Positions 52,548 through 60,114 of a stretch of DNA of 64,000 nucleotides are shown here, piece after piece. Origin of the DNA: Solirubrobacter sp963736505 (GTDB taxonomy: Bacteria; Actinomycetota; Thermoleophilia; Solirubrobacterales; Solirubrobacteraceae); NCBI GenBank assembly GCA_963736505.1, contig CAVTOZ010000002.1, positions 248,001 to 312,000 on the forward strand, given 5' to 3'. The translations under genes and the position numbers were made by a program. The notes below the pieces were generated by a model that worked only from the letters and a program-made list of their open reading frames with translations, searched no databases and was not told the DNA's origin. How positions within the stretch are numbered: position 1 is the stretch's first letter; each line of letters starts with the position of its first letter.

Positions 52548-52767
52548 TCAGGGCGGCTCGGCGAACGCGATCGCGTTCCCGTCCGGATCGGGGATCTTGA
52601 CGTGGCGGACGCCGTTCGAGTAGGTCTCGATCGGTTCGTCGTCGATGCGCTCCGCGGCGAGGTGTTCGAGGAGCCGGCGGTCGCCCGAAGAACGGCGTGT
52701 ACCACTCGATGCCGGCGTCGAGATCGGATACCGGGACACCGGCGTAGAGATGCGTGATCGCGCTCAT
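52548..52767 (-). pseudogene. glyoxalase/VOC protein with internal deletion
   Basis: ATG 52767 opens MSAITHLYAGVPVSDLDAGIEWYTPFFGR, the usual first strand and helix. It is followed at once, in another frame, by RRLLEHLAAERIDDEP, ETYSNGVRHVKIPDPDGNAIAF and a stop at 52548. About 45-55 residues between are missing. Metal residues of the lost strands are gone. Confidence 0.8.
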
Positions 52768-52800
52768 GCCAGGTTCGACCATCGCAGCGCGCGAAACTCA

Positions 52801-53136
52801 TCAGTCGCAGGCGACGGGCATCCGCCGGAGGAACCTCGCACGGCTGCCGGCGGAGCCGCTTGCCGTGATCGAGAACCCGGCGCAGCGGGACTCGGCGTTC
52901 GTGTCGAACCTCGCGTTGAACGTCCCGTCGGCGCGCGCGTGTGTGTTCTCGCGGGATCGGCCGCGGGGTCCGCGAAGGACGAGCTCGATCCGCTCGCCGG
53001 CGTTGAAGCCGGTGCCGTCGACCGTGACCGGGCGGGTCTTGACGAGCGTCAGGTGCGCCCCGCCGAGCGACGTCGAGGCCACCGCCGGAACCGCGCAGAG
53101 ACCGAGTACCGCGACCGCGAGCAGACATCGCCACAC
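52801..53136 (-). CDS. small secreted beta-sandwich protein
   Basis: 111 aa, GTG start. Signal peptide LLAVAVLGLCAVPAVAS; mature part VDGTGFNAGERIELVLRG and ADGTFNARFDTNAESRCAGF resemble an Ig/IPT-like fold with two Cys. A TAGAAT box lies 12 bases from the start codon (10 from base 53137), with a palindrome at its -35. Confidence 0.65.
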   Translation of the reverse strand: MWRCLLAVAVLGLCAVPAVASTSLGGAHLTLVKTRPVTVDGTGFNAGERIELVLRGPRGRSRENTHARADGTFNARFDTNAESRCAGFSITASGSAGSRARFLRRMPVACD

Positions 53137-53165
53137 GACACTGTCGATTCTACGCGTCGGTTCAC

Positions 53166-53182
53166 TCTCACACTGTGTGAGA
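53166..53182 (-). promoter_or_regulatory. perfect 8-1-8 palindrome over -35 of small secreted gene
   Basis: TCTCACAC-T-GTGTGAGA. The -10 TAGAAT is at 53152-53147, so a 17-base spacer places the -35 at 53175-53170, inside the palindrome. A repressor site of the GntR/TetR kind is plausible. Confidence 0.55.
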
Positions 53183-53189
53183 TCGGGAA

Positions 53190-53216
53190 GCGCGGGCAGC
53201 CGGGAGCTGCCCGCGC
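53190..53216 (-). terminator. 10-bp stem after BNR-repeat protein gene
   Basis: GCGCGGGCAG (53190-53199) pairs perfectly with CTGCCCGCGC (53207-53216), loop of seven, 7 bases past the stop at 53224. No U-run, as is common in high-GC terminators. Confidence 0.75.
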
Positions 53217-53223
53217 AGCAGGC

Positions 53224-55179
53224 TCACCTCGTCGGGATGTTGAGCGCCTCCGTGTAGGTGTTCTCGTCGTTGGCCAGGGCCGCGTTGGTCGCGGCCGCCG
53301 TGCAGACGCTCGGCGGCTGGGTCACGATCCCGGCCGAGTCGCGGCACGTGAACAGGTCGGGGTCGCGCGTGTCCATCCACGCCGGGTGCGCGACGTCGCC
53401 GGCCGACAGACCGCTGTAGTCGCCGAAGAACAGGCCGCCGAACTGCGTCGCGGGCGCCATCGACGCGGTGGTCACGCGCGTGGTGCCGAAGCTCGTACCG
53501 TCGCGGGTGCCGGACAGGCTGAGGTCCGAGAAGCCGGTCTGCTCGTCGTTGCCGTAGGCGCGGTCGTAGAAGGAGACCGCGAGCCGGCCCTTCGGGTCGA
53601 ACGCCGCCCACTGCCAGTACTGGTCGGCCTGCGGGTCGCCGTCGCGGGTGGCGGGCAGGCTGCGGACGTCGGCCGACCCGCCGGTGAACGACTTGCCGCC
53701 GTTGGTCGAGCGGCTGATGAGGATGTCGTTGTTGCACGCCCCCGGCGTCTTGACGCCGGTGTAGAGCGGCTGCAGCGTGTCCCCGTTGGTGCCTTGCGGG
53801 ACGCACGGGTTGCGCTGCTGCTCGTTGGAGTGGCGGTTGATGTACGACGCGAACGTCACGTCGATCTCGCGCGGGTCGCGCGGGTTGACCGCGGCCGACG
53901 GGTAGTTGGCCGCGCGGAAGATCGAGTTCTGCGTCTCGCCCTTCTCGGGCACGCAGCCGACGCCCGGATCCTGGCCCTGGTAGGTCTCGCAGTCGGGCAG
54001 GTCGTAGTAGTCGGCGACCTTGACGGGCGCGGAGAAGCTGTTGCCGCCGTCGGTCGACTTGGCGAGCAGGACCTGGTCGCGGTTGTCGATGCTCGCGGGC
54101 GCCGCGGAACGGTTGTTGTCGTCGCCCTCGCCCGGCTGTGCCGCGGTCACGTTGTAGTTGTCCCACACGACGTACAGCGCACCGTCAGGGCCTGTGAACG
54201 GCTGCGAGAACTGGTTGTTGTTGCACGCGCCCTGGGGCGTGGCCACGTCGTGGGTGTTCACGCACAGCGCGCTGTCGGCGCTGACGAGCTTCGGCGCGCT
54301 GAAGCTCTCGCCGTGATCGCGCGAGTTCGCCTCGTAGATATACGCGGTACCGTCGGCCGCGAACAGCGTCCAGGTCACGTAGATCCGGTCCTGGAACGGG
54401 CTGCCCTTGGTGTCGTCGATCGTCATGTACTGCTTGTCGAGCAGCGCCGCGCCGGTGCCGGCGACGTCGTTGAGCTCGGCGACGGGACGGGCCGGGAAGT
54501 TCCACGACGCACCGTCGGTGCCGGTCGAGCGGAAGACGTAGAACGCGCTCGACTGATCGGGGTTGTTCGAGACCGCCGGACCGCGCAGGAACATCTGGCA
54601 CGAGAGGTACGCGTTCCCCTTCGTGTCCCAGGCGACCGACGTGTCGCCGCCCGCCTGCCAGTACTGGCGCGGCACGCCGCCGAAGTTCGTCCCGCGCGTG
54701 AAGCCCATCGGCGGCGTCGAGTCCTGCCAGCTGCGGCCGCCGTCGCTGGAGTGGTAGGAGTAGCAGTTGCCGTCACCGCGCCGGTAGTCATTCGCCGACG
54801 ACACCATGTGCTGCGGGTTGTTGGGGTCCTGCGCGATCGCGGTCTCGTTCTGCGCCTGGCCGCGACCCTGCAGGTCCGGGTCGGTCAGGTTCAGGCAGTC
54901 CTGGTTCATCCGCACGTTCGCCCCGCGGTTGACGGGGCATCCGTTGACCGTGCTCGGCTGGGGCCCCTGCTGCTGCGGGCGCGCGTTGGGCGCCAGGCCC
55001 GCGCGCTGCGCGGCCTCGCTGCGCGCGAAACCGGACACCAGCCGTTGCTGGATCGGCTTCAGTGCAGCGAGCGGTACCGCCTGCGCCGAGGTGGTCGAGT
55101 GGCCGGAACCGAGTCCGACCGAGGCCGCAGCCACTCCCGAGACGGCCAGCGCGATCGCCGGCACCAGGAAACGCCGCAT
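53224..55179 (-). CDS. secreted BNR/sialidase-like propeller protein
   Basis: 651 aa. ATG 55179 with GGAGGAG five bases before. Signal peptide VPAIALAVSGVAAASVG. Asp-box-like repeats: YSYHSSDGGRSWQDS, RSTGTDGASWNFP, NSRDHGESFSAP, AKSTDGGNSFSAP, SRSTNGGKSFTGG. Six-bladed exo-alpha-sialidase fold without obvious Arg triad, so binding or other hydrolysis is possible. Many Cys suit an exported protein. Confidence 0.85.
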   Translation of the reverse strand: MRRFLVPAIALAVSGVAAASVGLGSGHSTTSAQAVPLAALKPIQQRLVSGFARSEAAQRAGLAPNARPQQQGPQPSTVNGCPVNRGANVRMNQDCLNLTDPDLQGRGQAQNETAIAQDPNNPQHMVSSANDYRRGDGNCYSYHSSDGGRSWQDSTPPMGFTRGTNFGGVPRQYWQAGGDTSVAWDTKGNAYLSCQMFLRGPAVSNNPDQSSAFYVFRSTGTDGASWNFPARPVAELNDVAGTGAALLDKQYMTIDDTKGSPFQDRIYVTWTLFAADGTAYIYEANSRDHGESFSAPKLVSADSALCVNTHDVATPQGACNNNQFSQPFTGPDGALYVVWDNYNVTAAQPGEGDDNNRSAAPASIDNRDQVLLAKSTDGGNSFSAPVKVADYYDLPDCETYQGQDPGVGCVPEKGETQNSIFRAANYPSAAVNPRDPREIDVTFASYINRHSNEQQRNPCVPQGTNGDTLQPLYTGVKTPGACNNDILISRSTNGGKSFTGGSADVRSLPATRDGDPQADQYWQWAAFDPKGRLAVSFYDRAYGNDEQTGFSDLSLSGTRDGTSFGTTRVTTASMAPATQFGGLFFGDYSGLSAGDVAHPAWMDTRDPDLFTCRDSAGIVTQPPSVCTAAATNAALANDENTYTEALNIPTR

Positions 55180-55350
55180 GCACTCCTCCTCCATAGAAAC
55201 GGCACCCACCACCGACCCGGAGGTGGGCCTACGACATGGCGATCGAACGTTACGCCATCGCGTCGAGGCAAGGAGCGAATGCGTCACCGTGAACTGACAC
55301 CGCGCGGAGTGTGAGCTCAGGTCCGTCTCATCGGACCTTTACTGTCACGT

Positions 55351-55398
55351 CGTCAATCCACGCTTGACGGCGTGCCGCGTCAAGCGTAAGTTGACGAT
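55351..55398 (+). promoter_or_regulatory. leaderless promoter with tandem CGTCAA-N7-TTGACG operators
   Basis: Operator 1 spans 55351-55369 and operator 2 spans 55378-55396, centres 27 bases apart, both exactly CGTCAA-N7-TTGACG. TTGACG of operator 1 (55364-55369) is also the -35; 17 bases later TAAGTT (55387-55392) is the -10, inside operator 2; ATG is 6 bases on. A dimer at each site would block transcription. The downstream gene has an HTH and could be its own repressor. Confidence 0.8.
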
Positions 55399-56143
55399 AT
55401 GGACGTCGACCGCCTCGCCGCGGTTGTCGCGGCACGCGCCCGCGGCGGCGACGAGCTCGAGCAGCTCGCCGTCGCGGTGGCGGTCGCCGACGAAGTCCGC
55501 GACGAGGCCGATGAGCTCGTCGATCGGTTCGTCTCGTCGGCACGCGAAGCCGGGCGCTCGTGGACGGAGATCGGGGCCTCACTCGGCGTGACCAAGCAAG
55601 CCGCGCAGCAACGCTTCGTCGCCGCTCCCGCCGAGCTCGACCACGACGCGAGCGCGATCGTCGCCGCCGCCCAAGGCCATGCACGCTCCTTCCACCATCG
55701 CTATGTCGGCACCGAGCACCTCCTGCTCGCGCTGTCCGCCGACACCGGCCTCGCCGGAACGACGCTCGCACGGCTTGGCGTCGACGAAGGCGAGCTCGCA
55801 CGGCGCATTCGCGAGGAGGTCGGTGCCGGGCACTCGAGCGAGACCGCCACGCTCGGGATCTCCCCGCGTGCCAAGCGCGTCCTCGACGCCGCCGGCCACG
55901 AGGCGCGCAGGCTCGGGCATCGCTGCCGGACCGCATCGCCCGAGCACGTCCTGCTCGCCCTCAGCGCCCGACGGCGACGCGGTCGGCGCGCGGATCCTCC
56001 GCGACCTGGACATCTCCGACGACCAGCTGCGCGCGCAACTCGCCGAGCTGCTCGCCGGCGAGGCCCCCGAGCTGGCGCGGATGATCCGCCGGCCGGCGAA
56101 GCGACGGCTGCGCCGGCGACCGCGAGCACGCCAGACGAGCTGA
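55399..56143 (+). pseudogene. HTH plus Clp N-domain protein with frameshift
   Basis: Starts with helices (LAAVVAARARGGDELEQLAV), then SWTEIGASLGVTKQAAQQRF, a clear HTH, then two Clp R-repeats: ARSFHHRYVGTEHLLLALS and LGHRCRTASPEHVLLAL. At about 55961-55967 one extra base breaks the frame; PDGDAVGARILRDLDISDDQ to the stop at 56143 is in the next frame. Corrected length 247 aa. Likely a transcription regulator that senses ClpC-type substrates or adaptors. Confidence 0.8.
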
Positions 56144-56149
56144 CGGGCC

Positions 56150-56875
56150 ATGACCCTCACGATCCGCAACGACGACCCGGTGGCGATCGCCTTGATCGCG
56201 GCGATCCGCTCCGGCGACCTGGATGCGCTCGCCGAGCTGCTGGGCGCGAATCCCGGACTCGCGGCCGCGCGTCTGCGGGACCGATGCGGATCCCGGACGC
56301 CGCTGCACGTCGTGACCGACTGGCCCGGCTATTTCCCGAACGGGCCCGAGGTGGCGCGCGCCCTGCTCGCGGCCGGCGCCGATCCCAACGCGGCCGGCGA
56401 AGGCGGGCAGTTCGCCGAGACGCCGCTGCACTGGGCGGCGAGCAGCGACGACGCCGACGTCGCCGAGGTCCTGATCGACGGCGGCGCCGACATCGAGGCG
56501 CCGGGCGGATCGATCGCCGGCACGCCGCTGTCGAACGCGGTCGGCTACGGCTGCTGGCACGTCGCGCGGCTGCTGCTCGCGCGCGGCGCGCGCGTGGAAT
56601 GGCTGTGGCAGGCCGCCGCGCTCGGCGTCCTCGCGCGCGTCGAAGAGCTCTGCGCCGACGGCCCGGGCGCCGGCGAGATCAACGACGCGTTCTGGCAGGC
56701 CTGCCACGGTGGACAGCGGCGCGTCGCCGAGTACCTCCTCGGCCGCGGAGCGGACATCAACGCGCATCCGGACTACGCGGACCAGACGCCGCTGGAGATC
56801 GCACAGGCGCCCGGCACCCGCGAGGAGAACCTGATCGGATGGCTGCGCGAGCAGGGCGCGAAAGGGCCGGCCTAG
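56150..56875 (+). CDS. ankyrin-repeat protein
   Basis: 241 aa. Repeats: IRSGDLDALAELLGANPGL, RTPLHVVTDWPG, VARALLAAGADPNAAGEGG, ETPLHWAASSDDADVAEVLI, GGADIEAPGGSIAGTPLSNA, GQRRVAEYLLGRGADIN. A protein-binding scaffold in the cytoplasm. Six bases after the Clp-like gene; its end overlaps the convergent Usp gene by four. Confidence 0.9.
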   Translation: MTLTIRNDDPVAIALIAAIRSGDLDALAELLGANPGLAAARLRDRCGSRTPLHVVTDWPGYFPNGPEVARALLAAGADPNAAGEGGQFAETPLHWAASSDDADVAEVLIDGGADIEAPGGSIAGTPLSNAVGYGCWHVARLLLARGARVEWLWQAAALGVLARVEELCADGPGAGEINDAFWQACHGGQRRVAEYLLGRGADINAHPDYADQTPLEIAQAPGTREENLIGWLREQGAKGPA

Positions 56876-57324
56876 GAGTGCACCCGGCGCACGACGAGCG
56901 CGGGACGGTTCGCGTGGTGGACGACCGCGCCGGACACGCTGCCCAGCAGCACCCCTTTGATGCCGCTGAGGCCGCGCGAGCCGAGCACGATCGCGCTTGC
57001 GTCGCGCTTGTCGGCGACCTCGACGATCGCCTCCCACACGGGGCCGCGTGCCTCCACGACCAGCGGCGAGGCCTTCAAGCCGGCCGCCTCGGCCAGCTCG
57101 ACGCCCTCGGCGGCGATCCCCTCCGTGCTTTCTCGCGCCGCGTCCATCAGCTCATCGAGGTTGGTCGCGGCGCCGACCCACGCGAACGACGGGATCGCCG
57201 CGGCGTCCTGCCAGACCGAGACCACGAGCGCGGGCCGCGACCCCATCAGGCTCGCCGCCTCGGCGATCGCGTGCTTGGCGTCGTCGGAGCCGTCGTAGCA
57301 GAGCAGGAGTGGCCGATCGGGCAT
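56872..57324 (-). CDS. universal stress protein
   Basis: 150 aa. LLLCYDGSDDAKHAIAEAA at the start, and the ATP-binding tail VLGSRGLSGIKGVLLGSVSGAVVHHANRPALVV (G-2x-G-9x-G-S). Likely binds ATP. ATG at 57324 chosen for family length. Confidence 0.93.
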   Translation of the reverse strand: MPDRPLLLCYDGSDDAKHAIAEAASLMGSRPALVVSVWQDAAAIPSFAWVGAATNLDELMDAARESTEGIAAEGVELAEAAGLKASPLVVEARGPVWEAIVEVADKRDASAIVLGSRGLSGIKGVLLGSVSGAVVHHANRPALVVRRVHS

Positions 57325-57337
57325 GCGGGACCTCGGT

Positions 57338-58252
57338 TCAGTCGATGGTGTGAGTGAGCTCGTGCCGGTGCGGGTCGCTCGCGGGGACCCACGTCGACCC
57401 GACGGGCACGGTGTGCAGTGCGACGCCGCCCGCGTGGTCGCGTAGAGCGGCGACGGTGTCGCGGTCATCGTCCGCGCGCGTGACGAGCGACCAGCACCAG
57501 AGCGGGCACGGATCGACCACCGGCCGCGTCTGCAGGCGCGCGGGCAGCGTGTCGGTGGAGCGCTTCGGCGACATCAACACCGGTGCGTCGAGACGGAGGG
57601 CGCGCTCGTGCAGCGCCGGGCCGGCGATGCCGCCGTCATCGATCTGCACGACACGCGCGCCGGTGGCGTCGGCGAACTCGGTCGCGAAGTCGTTCCACGC
57701 TTGCCAGGACGTCAGGTCGGCGTCGACGAGCACGCGCAGCCTGCGCGCCGGAACGGACTTGTCGCTTCGCCCGGCATGCGTGAGGGCGACGAGCGGTTCG
57801 GGCCATAGCAGGCGGAGGTCCAGCCGATCATGACGCGAGGCGGCCCACGCGACGGCCGCGTCGAGACCGCCGTCGAGGACGCGCGTGATCTGGACGTGAC
57901 TGGGCATGACCCATGCGTCGACGCGGAGCTGGAATGCCGTGGAAGCGGTGAGCTGATCGGGGAACCAGCTGACGTAGCCGATCCGGAGAGGACCGCTGAT
58001 TCCCGCGAGCCGACGCCGCGCGCTCGCGGCGAGCTCGAGGATCTCGCGCGCGTCGGGCAGCAGCATCCTCCCGGCCGACGTCAGCTCGACGTGCCGGCGA
58101 TCGCGGACGAACAGCGACGTGCCGACGCTCGCCTCGAGTGACTTGATCTGCTGGGAGAGCGACGGCGGCGCGATGTGCAGCCGCTCGGCGGCGCGGCCGA
58201 AGTGCAGCTCTTCGGCGACGGCGACGAAGTACCGAAGGAGCCTCAACTCCAT
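57338..58252 (-). CDS. LysR-family transcriptional regulator
   Basis: 304 aa. HTH: LLRYFVAVAEELHFGRAAERLHIAPPSLSQQIKSLEASVG. Effector domain: PLRIGYVSWFPDQLTASTAF onward. ATG is 7 bases after TATCGT (58265-58260). Divergent from the muconolactone-isomerase/DUF3237 genes, so an aromatic-acid pathway intermediate is a likely inducer. Confidence 0.9.
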   Translation of the reverse strand: MELRLLRYFVAVAEELHFGRAAERLHIAPPSLSQQIKSLEASVGTSLFVRDRRHVELTSAGRMLLPDAREILELAASARRRLAGISGPLRIGYVSWFPDQLTASTAFQLRVDAWVMPSHVQITRVLDGGLDAAVAWAASRHDRLDLRLLWPEPLVALTHAGRSDKSVPARRLRVLVDADLTSWQAWNDFATEFADATGARVVQIDDGGIAGPALHERALRLDAPVLMSPKRSTDTLPARLQTRPVVDPCPLWCWSLVTRADDDRDTVAALRDHAGGVALHTVPVGSTWVPASDPHRHELTHTID

Positions 58253-58382
58253 TCGCCGAACGATACGCGGCGTGTGTGAGGCGGCGCCTAACAGCGTGAG
58301 CCAACCGGTCCTGGCCGAACGCGCACGCCGCGTGCACCCTTGCTGCATGAGCATCACCGAAGCGCACACAGCGAGCTAGGAC

Positions 58383-58579
58383 ATGGACTTCCTGGTTGAG
58401 TTCGAGATCGACGTTCCGGCGGAGACGCCGGAGGCCGAGGTCGAAGATCGCGATAGGGCGGAGGCGGTTGCCGTGACGAAGCTGGCGGATGAAGGCCATC
58501 TCCTGCGGGCGAGTGGATGACCGTCACCGTCACCGGGCTCGAGCCTCATCCCAACGACCCGGCGCCGGATCATGAGTGA
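58383..58579 (+). pseudogene. muconolactone isomerase-like gene with internal deletion
   Basis: ATG 58383 encodes MDFLVEFEIDVPAETPEAEV, RDRAEAVAVTKLADEGHLLR, the N-terminal half of the family, then a stop at 58518. In the next frame WMTVTVTGLEPHPNDPA, the family C-terminus, runs from 58514 to 58579. About 25-30 residues of the middle are gone. The stop overlaps the next gene's start by 8 bases. Confidence 0.8.
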
Positions 58580-59045
58580 CCGCCTGCCCGAGCCGCGACT
58601 GCGGCTCGTCTACCGCTTGGAGGCACGGCTCGGCGAGCCGCTCGATCTGGGTGAGACCGCGCCCGGCCGGCGCCGCATCGTGCCCCTGACCGACGGCACG
58701 TTCGAAGGTCCCGAGATCTCCGGGCGCCTGGTGCCGGGCGCGAGCGCCGACTGGCAGACCGTCCTCCCCGACGGGACCGCGCTGGGGGATATCCGCTACA
58801 CGCTGCAGACCGACGCCGGCACGCTGCTCTACGTCCGGTCGCGCAGCATCCGCCACGGGAGCCCAGAGGTCCTCGCCCGGCTCGCCCGGGGCGAGGACGT
58901 CGACGCCGCGGAGTACACCTTCCGCACCACGACCCGGATCGAGACCGCCGCACCGGAGCTCGACTGGCTGAACAAGGGCGTCTTCATCGGCGTCGGCGGC
59001 CGTCAGCCCGGCCTCGTGATCTACGAGACCTACCTGGTCGAATGA
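58572..59045 (+). CDS. DUF3237 domain protein
   Basis: 157 aa. LRLVYRLEARLGEPLDLGE, GGTFEGPEISG-like TDGTFEGPEISGRLVPG, DWQTVLPDGTALGDIRYTLQT, GVFIGVGGRQPGLVIYETYLVE. Family common in aromatic and steroid-type catabolic clusters; no activity known to me. Intact, unlike the gene before it. Confidence 0.88.
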   Translation: MSDRLPEPRLRLVYRLEARLGEPLDLGETAPGRRRIVPLTDGTFEGPEISGRLVPGASADWQTVLPDGTALGDIRYTLQTDAGTLLYVRSRSIRHGSPEVLARLARGEDVDAAEYTFRTTTRIETAAPELDWLNKGVFIGVGGRQPGLVIYETYLVE

Positions 59046-59085
59046 GACCGCCTGAGCGACGGATCGCTAGGCTCGCGCGGCGTCG

Positions 59086-60108
59086 ATGCCTCGCCTGCTC
59101 GCCCGCACGACACTGTCGGTGACCGTCATGGGCGCGTTCGTCGCGCCGGGGGCGTCGGCCGCTGTGTCGCCGGTCGCGGTACCTCCGGCCGCGCGGGCGG
59201 TCGACACCTCGCATCCGGATCGGTGGGTCGGCACCGGGACGCCGGGAAGCTGCACGTCGCGCGCGGTCGTGCGGGCCGTCGCCAAGGGCGGCGTGATCAG
59301 GTTCCGGTGCGGATCGCGCCCGGTCCGGATCGTGCTGCGACAGACCGCCAAGGTCGTCAACACCAGCCGCCGCGTGGTGCTCGACGGCGGCGGGCTGGTC
59401 ACGCTCAGCGGCGGCGGCACGCGCCGGATCCTCTACCAGGACACGTGCGACCGGCGCCAGCGCTGGACGACCTCGCATTGCGACGACCAGGCGACGCCCG
59501 TGCTCGTGGTGCAGAACCTCACCTTCGCCGACGGCAACGCCACAGGTGAGCGCTACGATGGCGGCGGGGGCGGCGCGATCTTCGCCCGCGGTGGACGTCT
59601 GAAGATCGTCGGCTCCGCGTTCGCCGGCAATCGCTGCGACGCGACCGGCCCCGACCTCGGCGGCGGGGCGATCCGGGCGCTCTCCCAGTACCACGGCCAG
59701 CCCGTGACGGTCGTCGCGAGCACGTTCACCCGCGGACGCTGCAGCAACGGCGCGGCGCTGAGCAGCATCGGCGTGTCGTGGTCGATCTATAACAGCGTCT
59801 TCACCGGCAATCGCGCGATCGGCCGCGGCGCCAATCCGGCACACGCCGGCACGCCCGGCGGCGGGTCCGGCGGCGGCATGTACTTCGACGGCAACGACTT
59901 CCAGGTCCTGATCGCCGGCACCCGCATGACGGACAACCACGCGCGCGAAGGCGGCGGGGCGGTCTTCTTCGTCAGCAACGACCGCACGGGCGTCCTCACC
60001 ATCCGCTCCTCGACCCTGCACGACAACCCGAGCGAGGGCTTCCAGACCGACCCCGGCATCTACTTCCTCGGGCGCAACCAGACCGTCGTCGATTCCGACG
60101 TGAGCTGA
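59086..60108 (+). CDS. secreted right-handed beta-helix protein
   Basis: 340 aa. Signal peptide LARTTLSVTVMGAFVAPGASA. Repeating coils: VVLDGGGLVTLSGGG, VLVVQNLTFADGNATG, GGGGGAIFARGGRLKIVGSA, SIYNSVFTGNRAIG, GVLTIRSSTLHDNPSEG: a parallel beta-helix as in polysaccharide-binding or lyase proteins. No catalytic set recognised. TAGGCT at 59068-59073. Confidence 0.85.
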   Translation: MPRLLARTTLSVTVMGAFVAPGASAAVSPVAVPPAARAVDTSHPDRWVGTGTPGSCTSRAVVRAVAKGGVIRFRCGSRPVRIVLRQTAKVVNTSRRVVLDGGGLVTLSGGGTRRILYQDTCDRRQRWTTSHCDDQATPVLVVQNLTFADGNATGERYDGGGGGAIFARGGRLKIVGSAFAGNRCDATGPDLGGGAIRALSQYHGQPVTVVASTFTRGRCSNGAALSSIGVSWSIYNSVFTGNRAIGRGANPAHAGTPGGGSGGGMYFDGNDFQVLIAGTRMTDNHAREGGGAVFFVSNDRTGVLTIRSSTLHDNPSEGFQTDPGIYFLGRNQTVVDSDVS

Positions 60109-60114
60109 CCTCGG

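Noticed and set aside
58323..58335. GCACG-CCG-CGTGC palindrome as the LysR site
   Set aside because: LysR sites usually hold T-N11-A; this GC palindrome is common by chance in such DNA.
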